Shown piece after piece: positions 1 to 9,309 of a DNA stretch of 64,000 nucleotides. The DNA lies in NCBI RefSeq assembly GCF_002944405.1, contig NZ_CP024309.1, positions 310,001-374,000 on the forward strand. Reading direction: 5' to 3'. The notes below the pieces were generated by a model, which did not search any database, was not told where the DNA came from, and was given only the letters and a program-made list of their open reading frames with translations. The position numbers were made by a program, and so were the translations under genes. How positions within the stretch are numbered: the first letter of the stretch is position 1; every line of letters begins with the position of its first letter. This DNA is from Sinorhizobium fredii (GTDB lineage: Bacteria > Pseudomonadota > Alphaproteobacteria > Rhizobiales > Rhizobiaceae).

Positions 1-621
1 GTGCGGCTGGCGCAGACGATCGACTGGCCGGTCTTGGAGCGGCGCTTCGGTGAAGTCTATTGCGATGGCCCCGGCATGCCGCCGCTGCCGACGCGGCTGA
101 TGGCCGGGCTGGCGATCCTCAAGCATACGTTCAACCTGTCGGACGAGGAGCTGTGCGCCCGCTGGGGGGAGAACCCCTATTTCCAGTATCTCTGCGGCGA
201 AGAATTCTTCCGCCACGACCTGCCCTTCGACCGCTCGTCGATGACGCGCTGGCGGGGCCGCATGGGCGAGGAGCGGCTGAGCGCGCTGTTGCAGGAAAGC
301 CTGGCGGTTGCGGTCAAGACCGGGGCGATGCAGCCCTCCGACACGCGCCGGGTGATCGTCGATACCACCGTGCAGCCGAAGAACGTGATGTTCCCGACCG
401 ACGCGAAGCGGCGGCGCTCGGCCGTCGAGCCGGTCATCGGCCATCTCAAGGCCGAGCACCGCATGGGCCGCAACTATCTCGCCGGCGAACACGGCGACGC
501 CATCAACGCCGTGCTGGCTGCCGCCGGCTACAACTTCTCGCTCCTCCTCAACTGGTTGAGGCAGCTTTTGTGGCTGCTGCTCGCCTGGCTGCTCGGGGGA
601 GCGAACCCGCACGCCGCCTAA
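1..621 (+). pseudogene. IS5-family transposase, internally deleted and cut by the window edge
   Basis: The reading frame has the N-terminal region of IS5-group transposases (PTRLMAGLAILKH, ENPYFQYLCGEEFF) and the first catalytic block DTTVQPK. It then jumps directly, in frame, from FPTDAKR to the C-terminal block AVEPVIGHLKAEHRMGRNYL. The central part of about 230 residues with the second catalytic Asp is missing, so the product cannot be an active DDE transposase. The true start lies upstream of the window, because family members carry about 40 more N-terminal residues. The clean in-frame junction at an Arg-rich stretch suggests deletion between short repeats. Confidence 0.85.
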
Positions 622-1023
622 GTCCGCTTATTGTTCACGGCCGACGAAAGCCCTCCGTTGTGAGTTTGTTTCGCCAGTTCGATGACCTCTTGGCACCTGT
701 CTGGATCCGCGGACACTTGCCGCAATGTACGCCGGCATGTTTGCAAGGGCGTAAAAAGCGACTTGCCCAGCTGTAGAATATGGGTGGCCCCTTTGTAAGC
801 CGGTCAGGGCGTCACGGCTATTTCAAACTACCCCGCTTAATGGTCCAGGCGTTTCACGGAAAACATGCGATTGATCCCCAGTTCGCAAGCGGATGCGCAA
901 TTCTCCCGAAACATGATAGGCCAAATTTTTTACTTTCGGCCGATCCTCGGTTTTCGCGAATCGTCTCCTTTGCATTTAATATTAGAGGCGAACGGAGGTT
1001 CGGTTTCAATAAGGGCAACGAGC
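622..1023. other. Intergenic region without a recognised gene
   Basis: This stretch separates the IS5 remnant from the M20 hydrolase. No frame here resembles a known protein. The ribosome-binding site of the next gene (AAGGG before ATG at 1024) lies at its right end. It presumably carries that gene's promoter, but I see no clear sigma-54 or nod box motif. Confidence 0.5.
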
Positions 1024-2190
1024 ATGACCAACATTGCGAATTTCCAGCAGCTGAAACAAGAGGTTACTGAATGGCGCCGCTACCTTCATCAGAACCCCGA
1101 ACTTGATTATCGGCTGCACAATACCGCGAGATTTGTTGCTGAAAAGCTCGCTTCCTTCGGTATCAATCACATCGAAACCGGGATTGCCGAAACTGGCATT
1201 GTCGCATTATTACAAGGGCAAGGAGGGGACGGGCCCACAATTGGATTGAGAGCGGATATGGACGCCCTGCCGATTACTGAGGCTTCTAGTAAGCCATGGT
1301 CGTCCACAGTTGATGGACACATGCATGCCTGCGGTCATGATGGTCACACCGCCATGCTTTTAGGTGCAGCAAAGTACTTGGCCGCCACACGCAACTTCAA
1401 AGGTACCGTCGCGCTTATTTTTCAACCAGCTGAAGAGGTGGAGCTTCCTTCGGGTGGCTTTAGAATGGTTCAAGAAGGAGTGATGGACCGTTTTAGGATA
1501 TCCCAGGTGTACGGGATGCACATTGAGCCGGGTATGGACATCGGCAAGTTTGGTATCCGGTCCGGTCCAGTTATGGGCGCACAAGACGACTTCGATATCG
1601 TCATCAAGGGCAAAGGCGGGCATGCCGCATCTCCTCAAGAGACCGTGGACCCCGTAACGATAGCGGCGCAGATTATTTTAGGTCTCCAGACCCTTATCTC
1701 TCGAAAAACGGACCCCTTGGACTCGATCGTTCTATCAGTCACAAAACTGAAAGCTGCCCAAGCCTACAATATCATTCCAGATCAGGTCGAGATTTCAGGG
1801 ACGGTCAGAACGCTGAAGTCAAGCCTGCAAGATTTTGCCGAACGAGAGATCCCTAAGATCGCCGAGGGAATTGCACGTGGCTTTGGTGCGGAAATAGAAT
1901 TCAAGTATTTGCGGTCAGTGCCGGTTACTTACAACCATTCCGAAGAAACGAGGCATGCCGTTGCAGCGGCGCAGAGTTTGGTGGGCTCAAGTGCCGTGGA
2001 CGAAGCCGTAAGGATTCAAATGGGTGCGGAGGATTTCTCCTACATGCTGCAGGCGAGGCCTGGCTCCTTCATATTTGTCGGCAATGGACCGACGGCTGCG
2101 TGCCATAACCCTGCCTTCGATTTCGATGACGAAGCGTTGCCGTACGGCATAGGGTACTGGGTAAAGTTAGTCGAAACTATCTTGGGGTGA
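1024..2190 (+). CDS. M20-family amidohydrolase (aminoacylase/hippurate-hydrolase type)
   Basis: A 388-residue zinc-dependent peptidase of family M20D, which removes acyl groups from N-acyl amino acids. The metal and catalytic motifs are visible: RADMDALP, HACGHDGHTAML, the catalytic pair in QPAEEV, and a C-terminal GAEDFSYM followed by a His (AACHNP). Length is normal. ATG 1024 is chosen because AAGGG precedes it and homology starts there; the frame is open further upstream without similarity. In ectoine degradation an M20 enzyme (DoeB/EutE) works after the M24 ectoine hydrolase, and an M24 gene lies 1.2 kb downstream, so a role on an N-acylated diamino acid is plausible. The substrate cannot be fixed from sequence; hydrolysis of auxin conjugates or hippurate is an alternative. 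Confidence 0.85.
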   Translation: MTNIANFQQLKQEVTEWRRYLHQNPELDYRLHNTARFVAEKLASFGINHIETGIAETGIVALLQGQGGDGPTIGLRADMDALPITEASSKPWSSTVDGHMHACGHDGHTAMLLGAAKYLAATRNFKGTVALIFQPAEEVELPSGGFRMVQEGVMDRFRISQVYGMHIEPGMDIGKFGIRSGPVMGAQDDFDIVIKGKGGHAASPQETVDPVTIAAQIILGLQTLISRKTDPLDSIVLSVTKLKAAQAYNIIPDQVEISGTVRTLKSSLQDFAEREIPKIAEGIARGFGAEIEFKYLRSVPVTYNHSEETRHAVAAAQSLVGSSAVDEAVRIQMGAEDFSYMLQARPGSFIFVGNGPTAACHNPAFDFDDEALPYGIGYWVKLVETILG

Positions 2191-2297
2191 TAAATATCAC
2201 CGCCGCTTTTCCGTGATGGGGCTGAGTGACCGCGCCAACGGCGCTTTCCCGATCAGACGGTGTCTTCCATACCGAGGCCCAGAGCAGGGTGACCTGA

Positions 2298-3170
2298 ATG
2301 ACCACCACGATCATTCGCAGCGTCGAAGAACTGCGCCGGACCGTCGGACGCTGGCGTCGCACCTATACGTGCGCAGCGGTCGTGCCTACCATGGGTGCAT
2401 TGCATGAGGGGCATTTAAGATTGGTTCGTGCAGCCCTTTCCCAGGCCGAATGGGTCGTCGTTACACTCTTCATTAATCCGCGCCAGTTCAACAATGTCGA
2501 TGATCTTACCGCCTGTCCACGGACCGAAGAGAGCGATTTTTTTAGGCTTCAAACTATCGGGGCACACGTTCTGTACGCCCCAGCCATTGAGGAAGTGTAT
2601 TCGCCAGGCTTTGCCACGACGGTTCAAGTGGACAGTGTCTCGCAGGGGCTTTGCAGCGCATATCGCGCCGGACATTTCGAGGGGGTGGCAACGGTCGTAA
2701 CCAAGCTTTTCCTCAAACGGCTGCCGATATCGCTTTCTTCCGGGAGAAAGACTTCCAGCAGCTTCATATCGTGCGCAGGCTGGTCCACGATCTCGATATT
2801 CCGATCAAGATCGTCGGCTGCCCAACTGTGCGCGACGTAGATGGGCTTGCCATGTCGTCACGCAATATGCGCCTTCCGGCTGTCGAACGCGAGATCGCCT
2901 CGACGCTCCCGGCGGTCCTCTTCGACACCGCCGATCAGCTGTCACGGGGTTTTCTTCCGCACGACGTCATCCCCGAGGCCAGGCGCCGACGTCGAAGCGC
3001 AGGCATTGATTATTTTGAACCGCGCTCGGAGGCCGACCTTTTGCCGCTTGACCACCTTGACAATCCGGCGCGGCTTCTGGTCGCGGCGACGCTTGGCCAA
3101 ACACGCCTGATCGACAACGTCAAGGTTATTCCGTGGACAGAGCCGCCAACTGCAGTGGCCGTGCAGCCCC
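2298..3170 (+). pseudogene. panC: Pantothenate synthetase, frameshifted
   Basis: PanC joins pantoate and beta-alanine using ATP. The first part (2298 to about 2714) has the start TTIIRSVEELR and the nucleotide-binding motif MGALHEGH. The frame then continues in +2 with TAADIAFFREKDFQQLHIVRR and VGCPTVRDVDGLAMSSRN. At about 2714 the sequence reads CTCAAACGG where CTCCAAACGG would keep the frame, so one C appears to be missing. The second part (about 2715 to 3170) runs to the family C-terminus around ARLLVAATLGQTRLIDN. It is either a genuine pseudogene or a sequencing error in an otherwise intact gene. Confidence 0.8.
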
Positions 3171-3347
3171 ACCGGTTTTATGGAGCAGACCTAACCACAA
3201 ATTCTGGCTGGCAGCAATGGATATCGCATTCAAACGCCGGTACCGTTGGTGGCGCCGGACGGCCGTTTCCCGCCAAACTAATCTTACGGACAATAGCTCA
3301 AACCCGTGAGGGCCCGAAAAATCTGGATGTCAACCAAGGAGTTAAAA

Positions 3348-4517
3348 ATGCCCATCAGCAAAGGCCCCCAGGCCTTTCCACGAACAGAGTTCTTGCGCCG
3401 GATTTCCGCCGTAAAAGCAGAACTGGCACGACGGAACGTTGACGCGCTTGTGGTGTTCAACGCACACAACCTCACATATCTGACTGGATACACGACGCCC
3501 TCCGGCTATGTGCCGGAGGGACTCGTCGTGTCAGTTCACGAGGAAGAACCCACATTCATTCTGCGCCAAATGGATGCGCCCGCCGCAATTCACCAGACAT
3601 TCATGTCACGCGAGAATATCATTCCGTATCCGGAAGAACTGATCGGTACTCCCGAAAAGGATGGCTATGATGCCATCATCGCATTCCTTCATGAAAAAGG
3701 GCTCGAAAAACGCGGCATAGCATTGGAGCTAGGGGACTTGCGCTTCCATGAGGTAACGAAATTCAAGACCCGCCTCCCGAACGCAAGGATTGAGGATTGT
3801 TCCAACCTGGTAACCTGGCTCCGAATAGTCAAGTCAGACCTTGAGGTCGCCGTTATGCGAGAGGCTGCAGCTATTACAGATGCGGCGATGATGCGGGCTG
3901 CCGAGGTTATGCGTGCGGGCGTTCGCGAGGCTGATGCTGTCGCCGAGATCGCCGCGACACTCGCGCGGGGAGCTAACGGACGGCCTGGTACCAATATTGC
4001 TGAAATCGCCTTCAACTCCTCTCCGCGAACAGGAACAGCTCACATTCCGTGGAGCGAGGATGTGCTCCGTGAGGGCTCACAGATTAATATCGAATTAGGA
4101 GGTGTCCGGCATAAGTATGCAGTCGGGCTCATGCGAACATTCTCGATTGGCAAGCCGTCGCAGCGTCTTCAACGAGTCCACGACGCGCACATTGCCGGGA
4201 TGGACGCAGCGCTGGAAGCGATCCGGCCTGGAAACACTTGCAGCGACGTCGCAAACGCATTTTATCGCGTTTATGAAAGGCTCGGCTACAGAAAAGAATC
4301 TCGCTGCGGTTACGCTAACGGCATCGGTTGGCTCGAGCCGACCGCAAGTTTCCAAAAAGGCGATATGACGGTATTGAAGCCAAACATGACCTTTCACCTC
4401 ATGCTGGGCAACTGGTTCGACGAGGATTTCGGCTACATGATTAGCGAATCAATTCGCGTAACTGAATCGGGCGTCGAGGTGCTGACCAAAACGCCCCGCA
4501 AACTCTTTGCCCTTTGA
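3348..4517 (+). CDS. M24-family hydrolase, ectoine-hydrolase (DoeA/EutD)-like
   Basis: A 389-residue pita-bread-fold protein with an N-terminal creatinase-type domain (about residues 1-160) and an M24 domain. It resembles ectoine hydrolases and the y4tL/y4tM pair I recall from the NGR234 symbiotic plasmid. Where metal-dependent M24 peptidases have Asp ligands (DxG...DxTRT), this protein reads ELGGVRHKYAVGLMRTF, so the two Asp ligands are replaced, as in the metal-independent ectoine-hydrolase branch. The start at 3348 has AAGGAG 6-7 nt upstream. A paralogue of exactly the same length lies at 22320-23489. Ectoine opening is a fair guess; another cyclic or modified amino acid is possible. Confidence 0.8.
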   Translation: MPISKGPQAFPRTEFLRRISAVKAELARRNVDALVVFNAHNLTYLTGYTTPSGYVPEGLVVSVHEEEPTFILRQMDAPAAIHQTFMSRENIIPYPEELIGTPEKDGYDAIIAFLHEKGLEKRGIALELGDLRFHEVTKFKTRLPNARIEDCSNLVTWLRIVKSDLEVAVMREAAAITDAAMMRAAEVMRAGVREADAVAEIAATLARGANGRPGTNIAEIAFNSSPRTGTAHIPWSEDVLREGSQINIELGGVRHKYAVGLMRTFSIGKPSQRLQRVHDAHIAGMDAALEAIRPGNTCSDVANAFYRVYERLGYRKESRCGYANGIGWLEPTASFQKGDMTVLKPNMTFHLMLGNWFDEDFGYMISESIRVTESGVEVLTKTPRKLFAL

Positions 4518-4617
4518 ACGCCCGTTTATTCGAGGGGCCGCAACGACTGCCGTTCAAGCCGGATAGTTTGAGTTTGGAACAGCCTGGGTAACACTGCCAT
4601 CATCGGCAAAAACAATG

Positions 4618-4840
4618 AGCTTGCGAGCCGGGCGCGAGCGTGTCGGCGATCGCCCATCGGATCGGCATTCGTCCGTCGCAGCTCTTCGCCTGGCGTCGTG
4701 ACGCTCTGGACCATGCCTCCTCGCAGCGTTCGGCTGGCGAAGTCGCCTCGGTGCGCCCGGTTGCCCCGGTGATCGAGGTTGTCATTGGCGACATTGTCGT
4801 ACGCGCCGGCGCAGATGTGTATCCCTCCGGCGGGGGACCG
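4618..4840 (+). pseudogene. IS66-family TnpA fragment
   Basis: The frame contains VSAIAHRIGIRPSQLFAWRR, the helix-turn-helix of IS66 OrfA proteins. The N-terminus is missing and the frame ends in unrelated sequence at 4903. It belongs to a different IS66 subtype from the TnpA that follows at 4911, so two IS66 remnants lie side by side. Confidence 0.65.
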
Positions 4841-4870
4841 CCTTGCGAAGTTCCGCTTATCCGTGAGTCT

Positions 4871-4898
4871 GCGCTCTTAAGAGTGGACTTAAGAGCGC
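4871..4898. repeat. Perfect 11-bp inverted repeat with 6-nt spacer
   Basis: GCGCTCTTAAG at 4871-4881 is mirrored by CTTAAGAGCGC at 4888-4898. It sits between the IS66 TnpA fragment and the next IS66 TnpA gene, just where an element end would be expected. It could be a hairpin terminator or part of an IS terminus. Confidence 0.6.
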
Positions 4899-4910
4899 AC
4901 TGAGCAATTC

Positions 4911-5249
4911 ATGGGACATGCAGTTTTGCTGACCGGACCAGAGCGGCGGCGGCGAGGGTCGTTGGAAGATCGCGCGCAGATACTGGCGGAGGCTTTCGCG
5001 CCAGGCGCGGTGGTTTCTGAAGTCGCACGTCGCTTCGAGGTTTCGACTGGTCTGATCTACACCTGGCGGCGGCAAGCTTTGGTCCAGCAGGCCGAGCCCG
5101 CCTTTGTCCCAGCTAAGCTTGCCGACCCAGTCAGCAGTGACGCGGTCGAACTGGCCATGGCGGTGGACTTCCCGAACGGCGTCAAGGTGAGAATTGGCTC
5201 AGGAGCGCCCTGCGACCTGGCAGCCGCGATCATGCGAGCGCTCAAATGA
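4911..5249 (+). CDS. IS66-family accessory protein TnpA (OrfA)
   Basis: A 112-residue helix-turn-helix protein of the IS66 first-ORF family. The HTH is around RRGSLEDRAQILAEAFAPGA to FEVSTGLIYTWRRQAL, followed by a C-terminal VKVRIGSGAPCDLAAAIMRALK, which is typical of the family's end. It overlaps the following TnpB start by 4 nt (ATGA), the usual IS66 coupling. TnpB is truncated and no TnpC follows, so this is the intact first gene of a broken element. Confidence 0.85.
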   Translation: MGHAVLLTGPERRRRGSLEDRAQILAEAFAPGAVVSEVARRFEVSTGLIYTWRRQALVQQAEPAFVPAKLADPVSSDAVELAMAVDFPNGVKVRIGSGAPCDLAAAIMRALK

Positions 5250-5362
5250 TCCCGATCACTTCCGGGGTGCGGGTGTGGATCGCGAGCGGTCACTGCGACA
5301 TGCGCAAGGGCATGCAGGGTCTGGCTCTGCTGTTGCAGGAGGGCCTCGGCCGCGATCTTTTT
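5246..5362 (+). pseudogene. IS66-family TnpB, truncated after about 39 residues
   Basis: The start MIPITSGVRVWIASGHCDMR and GMQGLALLLQEGLGRD are the conserved N-terminus of the roughly 115-residue IS66 TnpB. Similarity stops at about 5362, where a long inverted repeat begins. The remaining 30 codons up to 5461 are not TnpB. Confidence 0.85.
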
Positions 5363-5363
5363 G

Positions 5364-5459
5364 ATGCGTCGAGCGAGATTATGTGGCGGAGGCCGTCTCG
5401 GCGCCAGCCGAGGCCTGCCAAATCTGGAATTCTCCGTCACATAATCTCGCTCGACGCAT
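5364..5459. repeat. Perfect 22-bp inverted repeat flanking a 52-bp core
   Basis: The 22 bases at 5364-5385 recur as an exact reverse complement at 5438-5459. With one mismatch the arms extend to about 28 bp. The core holds a smaller inverted repeat (CTCGGC/GCCGAG near 5397-5412). The structure starts exactly where TnpB homology ends, so it looks like a small insertion or the junction of two inverted element ends. It contains no gene. Confidence 0.8.
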
Positions 5460-5461
5460 AA

Positions 5462-5493
5462 GAATGGTTATGTAGCGCGCCACATAACCATTC
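5462..5493. repeat. Perfect 12-bp inverted repeat with 8-nt loop
   Basis: GAATGGTTATGT at 5462-5473 pairs with ACATAACCATTC at 5482-5493 across AGCGCGCC. It follows the 22-bp inverted repeat after two bases. The TTATGT motif is shared with the larger repeat (GATTATGTGG), which hints that both are recombinase or transposase recognition sequences. Confidence 0.75.
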
Positions 5494-5679
5494 AACGGTG
5501 CGCTTTACGTCTTCCGGGCCAAACGAGCACAGTGCGTTTCATAATGCATCCCTCTGTTAGAGTCCGGGCAATCGAACAACCTTATCGTATTGATAGTCCT
5601 CGTAAAACTTGGCCGGCGATCAACTACACCCTGCACCCCTATCCGGACGGACTCTGAGGTTAGCGCTTAGACGGGGACC

Positions 5680-6180
5680 ATCCACTGTGAGCCCGGCAAG
5701 ATTGAGTTGCGGGCAATATTCCTTTCTTCGCAAGGCTCTTCGCCGATCCGACACAGATGCCGAGTGTCTCGGCCGCCTTCGTTAGACTAACCATCGGTAC
5801 GTCCACTTTGGCGGCATCATATTCGGGAATTCTCAGGCGCTCGCGCATTTCGCGAACTCGCACAATCGTCCAGCTCTCGCCATCACCAGTCTTGCAAAGC
5901 ATCCGATTGCGAGACACCGCGAGTTCCCGATCTGGCCAATGTCCGCCCAGCTTTCGCAACGCCTCGACGGCCGATGGTGCGAGCTCGGCAGGATATCTGC
6001 CGGTCTTGACGCGCGCCACGCGCACCTCAGTGTGCCAACCGCCGGTCCAATGGATCGAGAGCACCGCCTCGTTCGTCGCATCATCGAGATCGCAAATAAT
6101 CTCCTGAACCAGAATGTGGATGAGCCGCTGCTTTGTTCGCGTATCAGTGGAGGGCGCATTCCATACGGTCGGCAAATTGC
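5680..6180 (-). pseudogene. Large serine recombinase, C-terminal fragment
   Basis: This strand encodes TVWNAPSTDTRTKQRLIHIL to WTGGWHTEVRVARVKTGRYP and PMVSLTKAAETLGICVGSAK, the C-terminal region of large serine (resolvase/invertase) site-specific recombinases. The matching N-terminal and coiled-coil parts lie at 8760-9282 in the same orientation. The two halves are separated by an IS21 element, so the gene was split by insertion. It is non-functional. Confidence 0.8.
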
Positions 6181-6323
6181 GCATTCCGATGAAGCCGGCC
6201 ATTGATTCCGAAACGAAGCCGGCCACCCATTCCGATTTCATTCCGGCCATGATTCCGATCTGAAGCCGGCCAGTCGATGCTCCCCTGGGTCTTTGTGTTG
6301 AATGGCTCTTGATTGCCGCGCGG

Positions 6324-7070
6324 TCAAGCGGCGGATGGGGTCTGGCGCTGCTTTCGCAAGCTCTCGCCTGACAGTTCGATGCGGTAGGCATTGTGGACGA
6401 TGCGGTCGAGGATGGCGTCGGCGAGCGTCGGATTGCCGATCATGTCATACCAGTGATCGACGGGCACCTGGCTGGTGACGATGGTGGATCGCTTCTCGTA
6501 GCGGTCCTCGATGATTTCCAGGAGATCGCGACGCTGCTCGTCGTTGAGCTTCTCGGGACCCCAATCGTCGAGAATGAGCAGGTCGGTTCTGGCGAGTGCC
6601 TTGAGGACTTTCGGGTAGCGGCCGTCGCCGCGCGCGAGCGCAAGGGTGGCGAACAGCCTGGGCAGGCGATGATAGGCCACGGAGAAGTCCTCGCGGCATG
6701 CTTTGTGTCCGAGCGCGCAGGCCAGCCAGCTCTTGCCGACGCCGGCAGGCCCGATCAGCAGAAGACTGTGATGTTGCCTAATCCAGTCGCAGCCGGCGAG
6801 CTTCAGGAACAGATTGCGGTCGAGGCCGCGAGCGGCGCGAAAGTCGATGTTCTCGACCTGGGCGTCATGGCGGAGCCTGGCGGCACGGGCTCTCGCCTCG
6901 AAGCGTTTCTGGCGGCGCGCGGTCGTTTCCCGTTCGAGCAGGATCGTGAGCCATTCACCGTGCTCGAGCTGCCTCGCCTCCGCTTGGGCCTCAAGCTCGT
7001 GATAGGCGCTTGCCATGCCGGAGAGGCCGAGCTCGCGCAGCATGTCGATGGTGGGATCTTGTCTCCTCAA
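6324..7070 (-). CDS. istB: IS21 helper ATPase IstB
   Basis: A 248-residue DnaA-like AAA+ ATPase that helps the IstA transposase select and capture target DNA. The Walker A motif GPAGVGKSW is near residue 105 and Walker B LLILDDWG near 165. The family motifs LGLSGMASAY and SQVPVDHWYDMIGNPTLADA are present. Length is normal and the frame is intact. Its start overlaps the end of istA by 4 nt. It is probably stranded, because the istA copy is broken. Confidence 0.9.
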   Translation of the reverse strand: MRRQDPTIDMLRELGLSGMASAYHELEAQAEARQLEHGEWLTILLERETTARRQKRFEARARAARLRHDAQVENIDFRAARGLDRNLFLKLAGCDWIRQHHSLLLIGPAGVGKSWLACALGHKACREDFSVAYHRLPRLFATLALARGDGRYPKVLKALARTDLLILDDWGPEKLNDEQRRDLLEIIEDRYEKRSTIVTSQVPVDHWYDMIGNPTLADAILDRIVHNAYRIELSGESLRKQRQTPSAA

Positions 7071-8593
7071 TGAAAGTAGCCGGGGCCGCGCAGGTTTGCG
7101 TGTTCCATGACGGCGGCGGGTTCGGTGGAATGCCTGTTGGACTTGTGTGTGGCGATGAGCGCAGTGATGGTCTTGCAGGTCAGGCCGCCGATCTCGACGG
7201 CGCGTGCCGACACGGCCTCGGCGCGATCACGAGGAATCTCGCGATAGAGGCGCAGGATGCCGAGGCATGTTCTGAAGCCCTGTTCGGGATGCGGCCGGCT
7301 GGCGAGGATTGCGGTGATCAGCCCCTCCGATGGACGCAGCCCAACGCCGGAAGCGATCCGGCGTCCACTCGGCGTAGCGCCGATGCGCGCTCGGCATGTG
7401 CACGGGGTCCGTCCCAAAACGCGGGCCCCATAGCGGCGCTGATGCGCGGCGACGCGCTTGCCACGGTGGAATATCTCGATCATCCGGGCAGTGGCGCGGA
7501 TATCGACCTGCTGGCGGATGAGGCCGTGCGGGACGGAATAGAAGAAGCTCTTGAACTCGACATGGTAATCCGTCGAGACCCGTGCCAAGCGCCATTCGGC
7601 GAACTCATAGTCCTCGGCGGGCAGGCTTGCGAGTGCTGGGCGTTCGACCGTTTCGAAGAGATGCCGGCGGCTGACGCCAAGCCGTCGCATGACATGATCG
7701 TTGATGCGCGCGAGCATCTCGGCGATTGCGGCATTGGCCTCGGCGAGCGAGAAGAAGGTCTGCTTGCGCAGGCGGCCGAGAATGCAGCTCTGGGCGAAGC
7801 GCACGGCGTTCTCGACCTTGGCCTTGTCCTTCGGTCGTCGCGGTCGCGCCGGCAGAACGCCGACGCCGTAGTGAGACGCCATCATCCCGTAGCTGCGGTT
7901 GATCTCGGGATCATGGAAGCTGGCCCGGTTGACGCCAGACTTCAGGTTATCGGGCACGATCAGCCGGGGCACGCCGCCGAAGAAGGCGAACATGCGCACA
8001 TGCGAGCCGATCCAGTCCGGGAGCGTCTGGGTCCAGGTGGCCTCGGCGAACGTGTAGCTCGACGCGCCGAGCACACCGACGAACAGTTCCGCCTCGCGAA
8101 CCTCGCCGGTCTTGCGATCGACGATCGGCACCCTTTTGGCGGAATAGTCCACGAAGGCCTTGTCGCCGGCCGCGTGCTCCTGGCGCATCGTTGGCGAAAG
8201 ACGCTGCTCGAAGCCGCGGACAGTTCGCAGAAGCGACTATAGCCGTACCCGTCGGGGTGGACGCTGCGGTATTCCTCCCAGAGGATAAGTAGCGTGACGC
8301 CCGGCTTCTTCAACTCGATGGAGAGCTCGGCCCAAACAGGCTCTTGGCGTCGCCGCTGGCCCTGTTTGACCCCGGCGCGAGCGAAAAGCCGATGCTCGAG
8401 CGCGTCGTCGGTCAGTTCTCCCGGCAGTGGCCAGGTCAGCCCCGCCATGGCCGCCCGCTTCAGATTATCCTGCATGGTGCTGCGCGCAACACCGAGCATC
8501 ACCGCGATCTCGCGGCTGCTTGTTCCACTTCCGGCAAGCCGGAGCATCTGTCGTAATTGTCTCATGGTCAGCCTTCTCTTCGCCGGCATCAAA
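7067..8593 (-). pseudogene. istA: IS21 transposase IstA, multiply frameshifted
   Basis: The N-terminal part (about 8593 to 8218) starts MPAKRRLTMRQLRQMLRLAG and holds an HTH, SSREIAVMLGVARSTMQDNL. The frame shifts at about 8215, after GYGYSRFCEL, and resumes with MRQEHAAGDKAFVDYS, the start of the DDE core. A second disturbance at about 7350-7440 moves the stretch TDPVHMPSAHRRYAEW into another frame before the original frame returns at EGLITAILASRPHPEQGF. The end AVMEHANLRGPGYFH is canonical. At least three indels make it inactive. Confidence 0.85.
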
Positions 8594-8759
8594 CTCTCCT
8601 CGTGTACCGGGAGGCTTGATGCCAAAGTTGCTGACCCAGGGGGTATCGTCAGAGCCGGAAACTGGCCGACAATTGATCGGAATCGTGGCCGGCTTCAAAT
8701 CGGAACGGTGGCCGGTAATTGATCGGAATGCCGGCCGGCTTCACGTCGGAATCCGCAGG

Positions 8760-9282
8760 CATATCCTGGGCAAGCTGCAGGAGCCGGCCATGATCGATGA
8801 CTGGTCGCGCTGCTGACAGCCCGGTCAGTTCCTTGATCTTGCGCTCAAGCACGCCTACACGCTCCAAGGCATCATTCCATCGAGCCTCCAGTTCGCGTGC
8901 AAGATGCCGCTTGGCCGGATCAACAAGCTCATACCTGCGACTGGCCAGCAACGCCTCGCGGCGGGCGCCCTCAAGGTCCCGCTCAACTGCTGCGATGATA
9001 TCTCTTTGAGACCGCTCGACCTGATCCGAGGCGAAGATCGCGGCCTCGACGGCCGGTCCGACACCGCCTCCAAAATCTGCGTTCCATGCTGTCTGAGCCA
9101 GAGCGGCCCAGGTCGTCATCGATTACGGTTACGGATGCAAAGCCGGCTGCTGCGGCGGCTGCAGCCAGATCATACTGCCGGCGCTGGCTCTCGAGATTGC
9201 CTGTCACTTGCGCCATAGTTGACTGACGGACATAGACTACCGCGGCGCGGCCGAGATGGTCAGACGTGATCTTTGTGTTCAT
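8760..9282 (-). pseudogene. Large serine recombinase, N-terminal fragment with internal deletion
   Basis: The start MNTKITSDHLGRAAVVYVRQ and following TMAQVTGNLESQRRQY give the resolvase N-terminus, with the catalytic Ser in YVRQST. After DDDLGRSGSD the sequence jumps to VEAAIFASDQVERSQRDIIA, the late coiled-coil region, so about 350 residues of the catalytic and zinc regions are missing. A frameshift accompanies the junction. The remainder, ending LLQLAQDMPA, abuts the IS21 end. Its C-terminal portion is at 5680-6180. Confidence 0.8.
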
Positions 9283-9309
9283 CTGCGCCTCCCGTCTTCG
9301 CCGTCCTGT

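Larger units (their letters stand above)
6181..8750 (-). mobile_element. IS21-family element inserted in a serine recombinase gene
   Basis: The element carries istB and a degenerate istA on the minus strand. Both ends hold repeated motifs of the form ATTCCGATnnGAAGCCGGCC: left about 6181-6270, right about 8660-8755. Such arrays of short repeats next to the termini are typical IS21 transposase-binding sites. The exact ends and target duplication could not be fixed by eye. It splits the recombinase between LAQDMPA and PTVWNAPS. Confidence 0.8.

Noticed and set aside
7010..8242. 410-codon plus-strand open frame
   Set aside because: It is antisense to istA and istB, whose motifs are clear on the minus strand. 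It shows no protein similarity.
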